From: an uncultured Ruminococcus sp.
GTDB lineage: Bacteria > Bacillota > Clostridia > Oscillospirales > Ruminococcaceae
DNA: 26,903 nt
Assembly: GCA_937907215.1 (NCBI GenBank)
Contig: CALESG010000123.1
Span: 1 to 26,903 of the forward strand
Reading direction: 5' to 3'
Positions within the stretch are counted from its first letter, which is position 1. Each line of letters opens with the position of its first letter. Made by a program: the position numbers and the translations under genes. The notes beneath the pieces were generated by a model. That model was given only the letters and a program-made list of their open reading frames with translations, was not told where the DNA came from and ran no database searches. Below, one piece after another: positions 9,049-17,601 of the stretch.

Positions 9049-9810
9049 ATGCTTGCAAAAAGAATAATTCCGTGTCTTGATGTCCGTGACGGTAAAGTTG
9101 TAAAGGGTGTAAAATTTGAAGGTGTACGTGATGTTGGTGATCCTGTAGAGCTTGCAGAAGTCTATAATCAACAAGGTGCTGATGAGATAGTTTTTTATGA
9201 TATTACAGCTTCATATGAAAAAAGAGGCGTTATGCTTGATGTTGTCCGTGAAACTGCAAAGCGTGTATTTGTTCCGCTTACGATAGGTGGAGGAATAAAA
9301 ACAGTAGATGATATACGAGATACACTAAGAGCAGGTGCTGATAAGGTATCTGTAAACTCTCAGGCTGTTAAAAACCCTCAGCTTATTAGGGATGGTGCTG
9401 ATATATTTGGAAGTCAGTGTATTTGCGTTGGTATCGATGCTAAGAAAATTGCCGACAATAAATGGACAGTATACATTAACGGTGGACGAGTTGACATGAA
9501 GCTTGATCTTATTGAATGGGTAAAGAAGATAGAAGAATTAGGAGCTGGTGAAATTTGCCTTAACTCTATAGATGCTGATGGTACTAAAGAGGGATTTGAC
9601 TTGCCAATGCTTAAAGCTGTATGTAATGCTGTAAACATTCCGGTTATTGCAAGCGGTGGTGCAGGAAAAATCAAAGACTTCTCGGAAGTATTTGAAGAAA
9701 CGGGTGCAACAGCAGCCCTTGCAGCGTCACTTTTCCATTTTGGAGAGCTTACAGTAAGTGAAGTGAAGGAACATTGCCATGAAAAAGGCATAGATATTCG
9801 TATGAAGTGA
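9049..9810 (+). CDS. hisF: imidazole glycerol phosphate synthase, cyclase subunit
   Basis: Cyclase half of the HisH-HisF complex. It uses ammonia from HisH to convert PRFAR into imidazole-glycerol phosphate and AICAR, which feeds back to purine synthesis. At 253 residues it has standard length, with catalytic Asp11 (PCLDVRDGKVVKG) and Asp130 (VGIDAKK) and the phosphate sites TIGGGIK and ASGGAGK. AGAAAGGA at about 9032-9040 precedes the ATG. The short gaps on both sides keep it in the operon. Confidence 0.98.
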   Translation: MLAKRIIPCLDVRDGKVVKGVKFEGVRDVGDPVELAEVYNQQGADEIVFYDITASYEKRGVMLDVVRETAKRVFVPLTIGGGIKTVDDIRDTLRAGADKVSVNSQAVKNPQLIRDGADIFGSQCICVGIDAKKIADNKWTVYINGGRVDMKLDLIEWVKKIEELGAGEICLNSIDADGTKEGFDLPMLKAVCNAVNIPVIASGGAGKIKDFSEVFEETGATAALAASLFHFGELTVSEVKEHCHEKGIDIRMK

Positions 9811-9820
9811 GGTTTTATTT

Positions 9821-10165
9821 ATGATAACGATTGATATGAATAACCTTGATAGATTTTTTAAAAAAGGCGAACTTATTCCGGCAATAGCATTTGACGTTGA
9901 TACAAAAACTGTTCTCATGCTTGCATATATGAATAAAGAGAGTCTTAAAAAAACATTAGAAACAGGATATACATGGTACTGGAGTCGCTCCCGTCAAGAA
10001 CTTTGGAACAAGGGTGCTACATCAGGTCATTTACAAAAGGTTATATCAATTTATGGCGACTGCGATGATGATACATTGCTTTTAAATGTAAAGCAGACCG
10101 GTGTTGCTTGCCATACTGGTTCATATAGCTGCTTTTTTAATAAAATTTATGGAGAGGAAAAATAA
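9821..10165 (+). CDS. hisI: phosphoribosyl-AMP cyclohydrolase
   Basis: Zinc/magnesium enzyme opening the adenine ring of phosphoribosyl-AMP, the third pathway step. The 114-residue protein is the stand-alone form rather than the HisIE fusion. Metal ligands are all visible: Asp80, Asp82 and Asp84 with Cys81 in GDCDDDT, then Cys97 (VACHTGS) and Cys104 (SCFF). The 81/97/104 spacing equals that of the zinc cysteines known from archaeal HisI. The WSRSRQELWNKGATSGH block is canonical. hisE follows five bases after its stop. Confidence 0.97.
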   Translation: MITIDMNNLDRFFKKGELIPAIAFDVDTKTVLMLAYMNKESLKKTLETGYTWYWSRSRQELWNKGATSGHLQKVISIYGDCDDDTLLLNVKQTGVACHTGSYSCFFNKIYGEEK

Positions 10166-10170
10166 AAATT

Positions 10171-10521
10171 ATGAGTAATCCAATGCAAGATTTGTACGAA
10201 GTCGTACTTGATAGAAAACGTGTATATGATAGTGGTGAAGTTAATATTGAAGATCAGAAATCTTATACCTGTTATCTCTTTGACAAGGGACTTGATAAGA
10301 TCTTAAAAAAGTGCGGCGAAGAGTGTTCTGAAACAATAATTGCTGCAAAGAATCATGATAATGATGAACTTAAAAATGAAATAAATGACCTGTTGTATCA
10401 TCTAATGGTGCTTTGTGTTGAAAATGGTTTGTCTTGGACAGAAGTTGAAGAAGTTCTTGTTGAACGTAGTGCAAAGATAGGAAACTTAAAAACTTTTAAA
10501 AATGTAGATAAAAATTCTTAA
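10171..10521 (+). CDS. hisE: phosphoribosyl-ATP pyrophosphatase
   Basis: Hydrolyses phosphoribosyl-ATP to phosphoribosyl-AMP and pyrophosphate, the second pathway step. The 116-residue protein is an all-alpha MazG-like NTP pyrophosphohydrolase with the acidic metal-binding signature in CGEECSETIIAAKN followed by ELKNEINDLLYHLMVL. It is encoded separately from hisI. GGAGAGGA at about 10151 lies inside the hisI 3' end. It is the last his gene in this strand run; no clear terminator follows before the next gene 76 bases on. Confidence 0.96.
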   Translation: MSNPMQDLYEVVLDRKRVYDSGEVNIEDQKSYTCYLFDKGLDKILKKCGEECSETIIAAKNHDNDELKNEINDLLYHLMVLCVENGLSWTEVEEVLVERSAKIGNLKTFKNVDKNS

Positions 10522-10597
10522 TTTAATGCACACTTGAGATTACTGCTGAATAAAATATATGGAAGATGCATCTATATGGATTATTCAGGAGGTTTTT

Positions 10598-11416
10598 ATG
10601 AGTAAACTTAGTCATTCACCGGATCAGTGTCCGGAAGCAGTTCCTGTAAAAGTCAACCGTATATTTGACAGCTGTAGTGACAGAGATTGTCTGTCTAATG
10701 TTCAAATAACTCTTGATGAATGTGGTTTACCGCCAAGTGTTACCCTTGTTAAAAGTCGCTGCATCAAAGTTGCAAATATTTGTATAACTGTAGAGCAGGT
10801 TCCATTTAACAGAGGATTTTATTCAATCGACTTAACTTACACATTTAAAGTTGAGCTTATGGCGTATGAGAAAGCTTGCTCATCACCTATGCTTATAACA
10901 GGTACAGCCTATGCAAGTAAAAATGTTATTCTTTATGGTGGAGAGAGCAGCAGTAAAGTATTTACAAGTGACAAAGAAGCCTCTTGTACGAATACTGATA
11001 TGAACTGCTGCTGTGAAACAATAAATCTTCCAACAGCGTCTGTACAGGTCGTTGAACCTATTGCACTTGAAACAAAAATTGTAAACAATTCTCAAAATCC
11101 ATGCGAATGTGGAAAACATGAGCATGAAAGAGCAGTTGTTATGACAATAGGACTTTTTTCAGTAGTAGAGCTTTATCGTCCTGTTACTATAATGGTTCCT
11201 ACCTATGAATATACTATTCCTACCAAGGAATGTCATACAGACGTGGAATCACCATGTGCAGTGTTTGACAAGATAAGATTTCCGGCAGAAGAATTTTCAC
11301 CGGGAACTATATCTGGCTGTAGTGAACAGATCAAGGGCGGAGAATGTGGCAATTGTCAGGGTTGCTGCTGCGGCAGCCGACCTGATGATGACAGCGATAA
11401 TAACGACAATTCGTAA
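10598..11416 (+). CDS. cysteine-rich conserved clostridial protein, possibly spore-associated
   Basis: The product is 272 residues with 21 cysteines. The start is the ATG at 10598 because AGGAGG lies at 10587-10592; longer in-frame starts lack a ribosome site. The N-terminal part carries VNRIFDSCSDRDCL and VPFNRGFYSIDLTYTF, blocks I recall from uncharacterised proteins common in spore-forming Clostridia. The middle has TINLPTASVQVVEPIAL, and the tail has clustered cysteines (GECGNCQGCCCG) ending in an Asp/Asn-rich stretch. No signal peptide or membrane segment is seen. It precedes yunB by 47 bases. Cysteine richness plus that neighbour suggests a spore coat or metal-binding role, which is inference only. 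Confidence 0.75.
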   Translation: MSKLSHSPDQCPEAVPVKVNRIFDSCSDRDCLSNVQITLDECGLPPSVTLVKSRCIKVANICITVEQVPFNRGFYSIDLTYTFKVELMAYEKACSSPMLITGTAYASKNVILYGGESSSKVFTSDKEASCTNTDMNCCCETINLPTASVQVVEPIALETKIVNNSQNPCECGKHEHERAVVMTIGLFSVVELYRPVTIMVPTYEYTIPTKECHTDVESPCAVFDKIRFPAEEFSPGTISGCSEQIKGGECGNCQGCCCGSRPDDDSDNNDNS

Positions 11417-11423
11417 AGACAAG

Positions 11424-11443
11424 AAGGCGGCATTTGCCGCCTT
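11424..11443 (+). terminator. hairpin between the Cys-rich gene and yunB
   Basis: AAGGCGGC (11424-11431), loop ATTT, GCCGCCTT (11436-11443): a perfect 8-bp GC-rich stem seven bases after the stop codon. Only three Ts follow the last stem C, two of them in the stem, so it may terminate weakly or tune expression of yunB rather than stop transcription. Confidence 0.5.
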
Positions 11444-11463
11444 TCACATTAAGGAGATATGAC

Positions 11464-12108
11464 TTGAAACGAAGTGCATATATTGAAAGACAACGCAGTT
11501 TCAAAATGCTTCTTATGTTGACAGCTTTTATAACTGCTGCTGTTATAATTCTTATATGGATCGACCGCCTTATAAGACCTACACTGAAAACAATTTGCGA
11601 AGATGAATGCCGAGCTTTTACATCAACGCTTATAGGCAAAAGTATACAGAGAACACTTGAAGAAAATCCATATGATTATAGTGACTTTTCTGAAATTTTA
11701 CATGATGAAAATGGCAATATAAAAGCAGTTGAAACTCTTACAGGAAATATAAATCGACTTCAAACAACACTGCTTACAGATTTAAATGAAGCACTTGATG
11801 AAAGCCGTGATACAGAAATATCCATATCTCTTGGAACAGCAAGCGGTGTTTGGATATTTGCAGGAAGAGGGCCATCTGTGCCAATGCGATTTCTTCCTAT
11901 AGGAAGTGCTGAAGTGGAACTTGTAAGTACTTTGGAATCAGCCGGTATAAATCAAACTTGCCATAAAATTGCTGCTGAAGTAACTGTACATGTTGCAGGT
12001 GCAGTTCCATTTTGCAGAACAGAATCATATGTAAAATATGAATATATTCTTGTACAAACTATTCTTGTAGGTGATGTGCCAAATGGATATGCAGCATTTG
12101 GAGGATAA
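11464..12108 (+). CDS. yunB: sporulation protein YunB
   Basis: YunB is a sporulation-specific, membrane-associated protein of endospore formers; its exact role is poorly known. The 214-residue product has one N-terminal membrane segment (about residues 15-35, hydrophobic MLLMLTAFITAAVIILIWI). The YunB core follows: ISLGTASGVWIFAGRGP, then VPMRFLPIGSAEVELVS, then SAGINQTCHKIAAEVTVHV and a final VGDVPNGYA. The start is TTG at 11464, seven bases after AAGGAG (11451-11456). The ATG at 11459 is out of frame and reads into a stop after two codons. It probably shares a transcript with the Cys-rich gene upstream. It implies a spore former, or a recent descendant of one. Confidence 0.87.
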   Translation: MKRSAYIERQRSFKMLLMLTAFITAAVIILIWIDRLIRPTLKTICEDECRAFTSTLIGKSIQRTLEENPYDYSDFSEILHDENGNIKAVETLTGNINRLQTTLLTDLNEALDESRDTEISISLGTASGVWIFAGRGPSVPMRFLPIGSAEVELVSTLESAGINQTCHKIAAEVTVHVAGAVPFCRTESYVKYEYILVQTILVGDVPNGYAAFGG

Positions 12109-12151
12109 TGCATTAAAATTACAAAAACTACTAGTAAATAAAAAAAATATG

Positions 12152-12160
12152 TGCTATAAT
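12152..12160 (+). promoter_or_regulatory. extended -10 promoter of ligA-gatCAB
   Basis: TGCTATAAT at 12152-12160 is a TGN-extended consensus -10. The -35 position (about 12132-12137, TAGTAA) is poor, as expected for extended -10 promoters. It lies 51 bases before the ligA start. Confidence 0.6.
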
Positions 12161-12211
12161 AAATGATGTTATAAGAAGTTATAAAATGTATTATAAGCGG
12201 AGGATAAAGCT

Positions 12212-14236
12212 ATGAATAAACAACAGGCAGAAATACGTATAAGTCATCTTTCCAAAGAACTTATGCAGCATAATTATAGATATTATATTTTAAATGATCC
12301 GTCAGTTTCTGATTATACCTATGATGAAATGATGCGTGAGCTTAGAACACTTGAAAGTGAATATCCAGAGCTTTTAAAGCCTGATTCTCCATCTCAGCGT
12401 GTAGGTGGAGTTGCTTCAAGCAGCTTTGAAAAAGTAGAACATAAAGTTCAGATGGCAAGTTTGCAGGATGTTTTTTCATTTGAAGAAGTGAATGCATTTA
12501 TAACTCGATGCAAAGAGCAGCTTGTAGATCCTAAATTTATAGTAGAGCCAAAGATAGATGGACTTTCTGTATCACTTGAATATGAAAATGGTGTTTTCAA
12601 AAGAGGCTCTACAAGAGGTGATGGATTTACAGGTGAAGACATTACTATGAATTTGAAAACCATTCATACAATTCCGCTAAAAATAGAAAATGCACCATCT
12701 TATTTAGAAGTAAGAGGCGAGGTTTATATGCCTCTTAAAAGCTTTAAGCAGCTTTCAATTGCTCAGGAAGAAAATGATGAAATTCCTTTTAAAAATCCCA
12801 GAAATGCGGCCTCCGGTTCTCTTAGACAAAAAGATTCTTCTGTAACAGCAAAACGCAGACTTGATATTTTTGTATTTAACTTACAAAATATTGAGGGTAA
12901 AAATCTTTTATCGCATAAACAGTCAATTGATTATTTAAATAGTCTTGGATTTACAACTATTGATCAAAGCAATCCGCTAAGTAATGCAGAAGAGGTAATT
13001 GATGCAATAAAACGTATAGGCGATGAACGAAGCAGCTATGGTTATGATATTGATGGAGTTGTTGTTAAGATAGATTCTTTTGAACAGCGTGATGAAATGG
13101 GTGCTACTATGAAAACACCTAAATGGGCTGTTGCATATAAATTTCCACCGGAAGAAAAAGAAACAATTTTGAAAGATATTGAAGTAAGCGTAGGCAGAAC
13201 AGGTGTTATAACTCCTGTTGCCGTTTTTGAAAGCGTACATCTTGCAGGCACTGATGTAGAACGTGCAAGTCTGCATAACCAGGATTTTATAACAGAAAAG
13301 GGCATATGCATAGGTGATACAATAGTTGTACGAAAAGCCGGTGAAATTATTCCAGAAGTAGTTCGTTCGGTACGTCACAATGAAAATGCAGTTCCATATA
13401 AACTGCCAGATGTTTGCCCAGTTTGCAATTCAAAGGCAGAACGTGATGATGAAGCAGCTGCTTTAAGATGTTCAAATCCAGATTGTCCAGCTCAGGTGGA
13501 GAAACGAATGATTCATTTTGCTTCAAAAGATGCTATGAATATAGATGGGCTTGGAACAGAAAATATAAAAGCACTTCATAATGCAGGACTTATAAATTCT
13601 GTTGCCGATTTGTATATACTAAAAAAAGATGATATTTTAAATCTTGATCGTTTTGCTGATAAATCAGCAGATAACTTAATTAAATCTATTGAAAAGTCAA
13701 AATCAAATTCTTTGGACAGGCTCATTTTTGGACTTGGAATAAGAAATATTGGAATAAAGGCAGCAAAACTTTTGTGTGAAAAATTTTTATCAATAGATAA
13801 TATAATGAATGCTTCAGCGGAAGATATAGAGCAGATAGACGGTTTTGGTTCAGTTATGGCAAAGAGTGTATCAGATTCATTTAAAGAACAGCATATGAAA
13901 GATTTGATTGAACGTCTTTATAAATATGGTTTAAATATGAATTATGAAACAAAAAAATCTATTAGCAATATTTTTGAAGGAAAGACATTTGTTTTAACAG
14001 GTACTCTTCCTACAATGAAACGTAGCGAAGCAAAGGCACTTATTGAAAGTTTCGGCGGAAAAGTAAGCGGAAGCGTTTCTAAAAAGACATCATATGTGGT
14101 AGCTGGTGATGAAGCAGGAAGTAAGCTTGATAAAGCTAATTCACTTGGAATTGCGGTTTTAACTGAAAGTGAGCTTATAGAAATGACTGAAGCTGAAACA
14201 AGTGATAATTTGGGTGATAATAAAAATGAAAATTGA
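12212..14236 (+). CDS. ligA: NAD-dependent DNA ligase
   Basis: Essential ligase that seals Okazaki fragments and repair nicks using NAD+. At 674 residues all domains are in order: N-terminal NMN-binding domain Ia (YYILNDPSVSDYTYDEMM), adenylation domain with nucleophile Lys114 in KIDG and RGSTRGDGFTGED, OB fold, and a four-cysteine zinc finger (CPVC at about 398-401, then CSNPDC). Helix-hairpin-helix repeats (IDGLGTENI, IEQIDGFGSVMAKSV) and a C-terminal BRCT domain (GKTFVLTGTLPTMKRSEA) follow. GGAGG at 12199-12203 gives good spacing. Its 3' end overlaps the gatC start. Confidence 0.98.
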   Translation: MNKQQAEIRISHLSKELMQHNYRYYILNDPSVSDYTYDEMMRELRTLESEYPELLKPDSPSQRVGGVASSSFEKVEHKVQMASLQDVFSFEEVNAFITRCKEQLVDPKFIVEPKIDGLSVSLEYENGVFKRGSTRGDGFTGEDITMNLKTIHTIPLKIENAPSYLEVRGEVYMPLKSFKQLSIAQEENDEIPFKNPRNAASGSLRQKDSSVTAKRRLDIFVFNLQNIEGKNLLSHKQSIDYLNSLGFTTIDQSNPLSNAEEVIDAIKRIGDERSSYGYDIDGVVVKIDSFEQRDEMGATMKTPKWAVAYKFPPEEKETILKDIEVSVGRTGVITPVAVFESVHLAGTDVERASLHNQDFITEKGICIGDTIVVRKAGEIIPEVVRSVRHNENAVPYKLPDVCPVCNSKAERDDEAAALRCSNPDCPAQVEKRMIHFASKDAMNIDGLGTENIKALHNAGLINSVADLYILKKDDILNLDRFADKSADNLIKSIEKSKSNSLDRLIFGLGIRNIGIKAAKLLCEKFLSIDNIMNASAEDIEQIDGFGSVMAKSVSDSFKEQHMKDLIERLYKYGLNMNYETKKSISNIFEGKTFVLTGTLPTMKRSEAKALIESFGGKVSGSVSKKTSYVVAGDEAGSKLDKANSLGIAVLTESELIEMTEAETSDNLGDNKNEN

Positions 14237-14534
14237 TAATGAAAATAAAAGTATAGATATTGAACGTATTGCAAAACTTGCTCAGCTCGAATTTTTAAAC
14301 GATGAACTTGAAGGCATATATAAAGATATGACAGATATTATTAGAATGATCAATGAGATGCAGGATATTTATAAAGATAAAGAATATGAATGCTTTTATA
14401 ATGAAGAAAACTCAAACGGCTTATCTGAACTTCGTGATGATATTATAATTGATAGTGAAACAATGTGCGAAGAACTTCTAAAAAATGCACCGTATATTCA
14501 TAATGGATTTTTATCAATTCCAAAGACATTTTGA
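14226..14534 (+). CDS. gatC: Asp/Glu-tRNA amidotransferase subunit C
   Basis: Small wrapping subunit that stabilises GatA-GatB in the complex converting Glu-tRNA(Gln) and/or Asp-tRNA(Asn) to the amidated form. The 102-residue product shows the family pattern: IERIAKLAQLEFLNDE, then Leu/Ile-rich helices, LRDD, and AP....GFLSIPK near the C-terminus. The start is the ATG at 14226, inside the end of ligA, with GGGTGA about eight bases before it; in-frame GTG codons at 14202 and 14214 lack ribosome sites. The ligA overlap implies translational coupling. Confidence 0.92.
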   Translation: MKIDNENKSIDIERIAKLAQLEFLNDELEGIYKDMTDIIRMINEMQDIYKDKEYECFYNEENSNGLSELRDDIIIDSETMCEELLKNAPYIHNGFLSIPKTF

Positions 14535-14554
14535 TAAAAGAGGTACTGAAAAAG

Positions 14555-16021
14555 ATGTTACTATATAAAAAAACAGCAACAGAGCTTTCTAAAATGCTCA
14601 GAAATCGTGAGTGCAGCTCTGTTGAAATTTGCAATTCTTTTTTAGATAGAGTAAAGCAAAATGAGAAAAATATAGAAGCATATATTACCATATGTGATGA
14701 TATTATTGACAAGGCGAAAGAAATAGATAAAAGGCTGGCATTAGGTGAAAAGCTTCATGCTCTTGCAGGTATACCGATTGCTTTAAAAGATAATATATCC
14801 ACAAAAGGTATAAGAACTACCTGTGCTTCTAAAATGCTTCAAAATTACATTCCTCCATATGATGCATATGTTGTAAAAAAATTAAAAAATGCCGGAATGA
14901 TAATTAAGGGCAAATTAAATATGGATGAATTTGCTATGGGGTCATCTACTGAAACATCTTATTTTAAAAAGACGCATAATCCTTATAATACTGACTATGT
15001 TCCAGGAGGTTCATCAGGTGGATGTGCAGCAGCTGTAATGTCTGGTGAAGCTGTACTTTCTCTTGGTTCTGATACAGGTGGCTCAATTCGTCAACCAGCA
15101 GCATTTTGTGGTGCAGTGGGATTGAAACCTACATATGGCAGTGTATCACGTTATGGACTTATAGCATTTGCATCATCGCTTGACCAGATAGGAACAATAT
15201 GCAGAGATGTAAGTGATACTGCACTGCTATATAATCTTATATGTGGCTATGATAAAATGGATGCTACTTCAGCACGAAGGGAATATCCAAATTTTTATTC
15301 AGGATTAAGCGATTGCAATATAAATGGACTACGTATAGGTATTCCATTTGAATATTTTAAAGAAAATGTAAGCGAAGAAGTTATTCAAAGCATACTGAAT
15401 GCGATAAAACTTTTAAAATCTATGGGTGCTGAAATATATGAAATATCTCTACCAAGCACAAAATATGCAGTAAATGCTTATTATATTATTTCATCTGCTG
15501 AAGCATCATCTAATCTTGCAAGATATGACGGTGTTAGATATGGTTATCGTACAAAAGATTACAGCAATCTTTCAGATATGTATACAAAAACAAGAAGTGA
15601 AGGATTTGGCGATGAGGTAAAGCGAAGAATTATGCTTGGCACTTTTGTGTTAAGTTCAGGATATTATGATAAATATTATAAAAAAGCAAGTGATATGAGA
15701 TTGATGATAAAACATGAGCTTAATAATGCATTTAAAGAATGTGATATTATTATTACTCCGACTTATCCCACATCTGCATTTAAATTTGGTGAACATAAGG
15801 ATAATCTCACTGAGCTTTATAGTAATGATATATTTACAGTTTCTGCCAGTCTTGCAGGAATACCATCAATGAGCATCCCGTGTGGATATTCATCAAAAGG
15901 ACTTCCAATAGCCATGCAGCTAATGGGAAAAAACTTTTCAGAAATGACTTTGCTTAAAGCAGCATATGCTTTTGAAAAACTTTATGGCAGACCAGCAAGA
16001 ATGGAGCAGGCGTTTTTATGA
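14555..16021 (+). CDS. gatA: Asp/Glu-tRNA amidotransferase subunit A
   Basis: Amidase-signature glutaminase that supplies ammonia to GatB. From the ATG at 14555 (AAGAGG upstream) it is 488 residues; the TTG at 14531 would overlap the gatC stop and has no ribosome site. The catalytic triad is complete: Lys78 (ALKDN), cis-Ser153 (PGGSSGG) and nucleophile Ser177 (GSDTGGSIRQP). It closely matches the normal length of about 485. The stop overlaps the gatB start by ATGA. Confidence 0.98.
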   Translation: MLLYKKTATELSKMLRNRECSSVEICNSFLDRVKQNEKNIEAYITICDDIIDKAKEIDKRLALGEKLHALAGIPIALKDNISTKGIRTTCASKMLQNYIPPYDAYVVKKLKNAGMIIKGKLNMDEFAMGSSTETSYFKKTHNPYNTDYVPGGSSGGCAAAVMSGEAVLSLGSDTGGSIRQPAAFCGAVGLKPTYGSVSRYGLIAFASSLDQIGTICRDVSDTALLYNLICGYDKMDATSARREYPNFYSGLSDCNINGLRIGIPFEYFKENVSEEVIQSILNAIKLLKSMGAEIYEISLPSTKYAVNAYYIISSAEASSNLARYDGVRYGYRTKDYSNLSDMYTKTRSEGFGDEVKRRIMLGTFVLSSGYYDKYYKKASDMRLMIKHELNNAFKECDIIITPTYPTSAFKFGEHKDNLTELYSNDIFTVSASLAGIPSMSIPCGYSSKGLPIAMQLMGKNFSEMTLLKAAYAFEKLYGRPARMEQAFL

Positions 16022-17469
16022 TAGAAGATAACGAAGAACATATAAATGAGTATGAGTCAGTAATCGGACTTGAAGTTCATGCAGAGCTTAGCACTAAAAC
16101 AAAGATATACTGTAGCTGTCGTAATGTTTTTGGTGGCACTCCAAACACTAATGTCTGTCCGATTTGCATGGGACTTCCGGGTGCATTGCCATCATTAAAT
16201 AAAAAAGTAGTGGAATATGCTGTAAAGGCAGGAATAGCAATGAACTGTCATATAAACAACATCAGTGGTCATGACAGAAAAAATTATTTTTATCCTGATC
16301 TTCCAAAAGCATATCAAATATCCCAATGGGAAACACCGATTTGTGAAAATGGCTATCTTGACATTATATCAGACGGCAAAATAAAAAGAATTGGCATAAA
16401 TAGAATACATATTGAAGAAGATGCAGGAAAGCTTTTACATGAAAGTGAAAAGAATTCATTGGCTGATTTTAATAGATGCGGCGTACCGCTTATAGAAATA
16501 GTGTCAGAACCAGATATGAATAACAGCAGTCAAGCAAAAGCTTATCTTGAAACTATAAAAATGATATTACAACACATTGGAGTATCTGATTGTAAGATGC
16601 AAGAAGGTTCTATAAGATGTGATGTAAACGTATCTTTACGCAAAAAAGGCAGCAGTGAACTTGGAACTCGATGTGAACTGAAAAATGTTAATAGCTTTAG
16701 CAGTGCAATTCGTGGAATTGAGTATGAGATATTAAGACAAACACAAATTCTTAAATCTGGAGGCGTTATAGAGCAGGAAACAAGACGTTGGGATGATGTC
16801 ATTGGCAGAAGTATTGTAATGCGCACAAAGGAAAATGCACAGGATTATAGATATTTTCCAGAACCTGATTTAAAGGCTATTGTTATTAGTGATTATGAGA
16901 TAGAAAAACTAAAAGAAACCCTTCCTGAACTTCCAAACAAGAAAATATGGCGATATATAAATGAATATGGCTTTTCTCAAATAGATGCTGAACTTATAGT
17001 GGAAAGTACTGAAAGGGCGGAACTTTTTGATAAATCAGTCACACTTGATATTTGCAAACCTAAAAATATATGCAATTGGATCTTGTCTGATATTGCAAAA
17101 ATTCAAAATGAAACCGGACTTACAATTAGTGATATGAATATTACAGCAAATAAATTATGTACGCTTATATCTGAAGTGGAAAAAGGCAATATTTCAAATA
17201 CAGCAGGAAAAACAGTTCTTAGTATTATGGTTAAGTCCGGCAAAACTCCTTTAGATATAATAAAAGAAAATAACATGATACAAAATTCAGATAGGAGATC
17301 TTTAAGACGCATAGTTTGTGAAGTTTTATCAGAAAATCAAAAATCAGTCAATGATTATAAAAATGGTAAAGAAAAAGCACTTGGATTTATAGTAGGAAAA
17401 TGTATGCAAAAATCAAAAGGTACTGCAAATCCATCAATGCTTAGAGAAATTATATTAAGTGAAATTTAA
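16018..17469 (+). CDS. gatB: Asp/Glu-tRNA amidotransferase subunit B
   Basis: Kinase/transamidase subunit that binds the misacylated tRNA, phosphorylates its Glu/Asp side chain and amidates it. The 483-residue protein has the zinc site Cys32, Cys34, Cys47 and Cys50 (YCSC and CPIC), the Mg/ATP blocks GHDRKNYFYPDLPKAYQISQ and RIHIEEDAGK, and RCDVNVSLR. The C-terminal helical/YqeY-like tail ends in NPSMLREIIL. A terminator follows directly, closing the ligA-gatCAB operon. Confidence 0.98.
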   Translation: MIEDNEEHINEYESVIGLEVHAELSTKTKIYCSCRNVFGGTPNTNVCPICMGLPGALPSLNKKVVEYAVKAGIAMNCHINNISGHDRKNYFYPDLPKAYQISQWETPICENGYLDIISDGKIKRIGINRIHIEEDAGKLLHESEKNSLADFNRCGVPLIEIVSEPDMNNSSQAKAYLETIKMILQHIGVSDCKMQEGSIRCDVNVSLRKKGSSELGTRCELKNVNSFSSAIRGIEYEILRQTQILKSGGVIEQETRRWDDVIGRSIVMRTKENAQDYRYFPEPDLKAIVISDYEIEKLKETLPELPNKKIWRYINEYGFSQIDAELIVESTERAELFDKSVTLDICKPKNICNWILSDIAKIQNETGLTISDMNITANKLCTLISEVEKGNISNTAGKTVLSIMVKSGKTPLDIIKENNMIQNSDRRSLRRIVCEVLSENQKSVNDYKNGKEKALGFIVGKCMQKSKGTANPSMLREIILSEI

Positions 17470-17474
17470 GTATT

Positions 17475-17527
17475 AAGGCAATATCGCATATTTATATAAA
17501 ATATTTGCGGTAATGCCTTGATTTTTT
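17475..17527 (+). terminator. Rho-independent terminator of ligA-gatCAB
   Basis: AAGGCA....CGCA (17475-17488) pairs with TGCG....TGCCTT (17506-17519), a long stem with few mismatches. Six Ts follow at 17522-17527. It begins five bases after the gatB stop and abuts the next promoter. Confidence 0.85.
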
Positions 17528-17529
17528 AC

Positions 17530-17558
17530 TTGACAATATTTTCAATCGGTAGTATAAT
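17530..17558 (+). promoter_or_regulatory. consensus sigma-A promoter of the Feo island, first gene
   Basis: TTGACA at 17530-17535, exactly 17 bases, TATAAT at 17553-17558: both boxes are perfect. A palindrome overlies the predicted start site nine bases downstream, so the promoter is probably strong but repressible. Confidence 0.9.
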
Positions 17559-17564
17559 GTTATT

Positions 17565-17584
17565 AAGTTAGCGAAAGCTAACTT
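17565..17584. promoter_or_regulatory. DtxR-like operator, site 1
   Basis: AAGTTAGC-GAAA-GCTAACTT, a perfect 8+8 palindrome with core TTAG-N6-CTAA (17568-17581). The same core recurs before feoA and feoB. It lies over the predicted transcription start. The GAAA centre would also allow an RNA hairpin, but the site before feoB lacks a comparable stem. Confidence 0.65.
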
Positions 17585-17601
17585 GGAAAGGAGTGCTTTA
17601 A

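Noticed and set aside
17565..17584. Reading the GTTAGC-GAAA-GCTAAC element as an RNA hairpin or riboswitch
   Set aside because: The copies before feoA and feoB keep the TTAG/CTAA ends but not a stable stem, which fits a protein-binding DNA site better.
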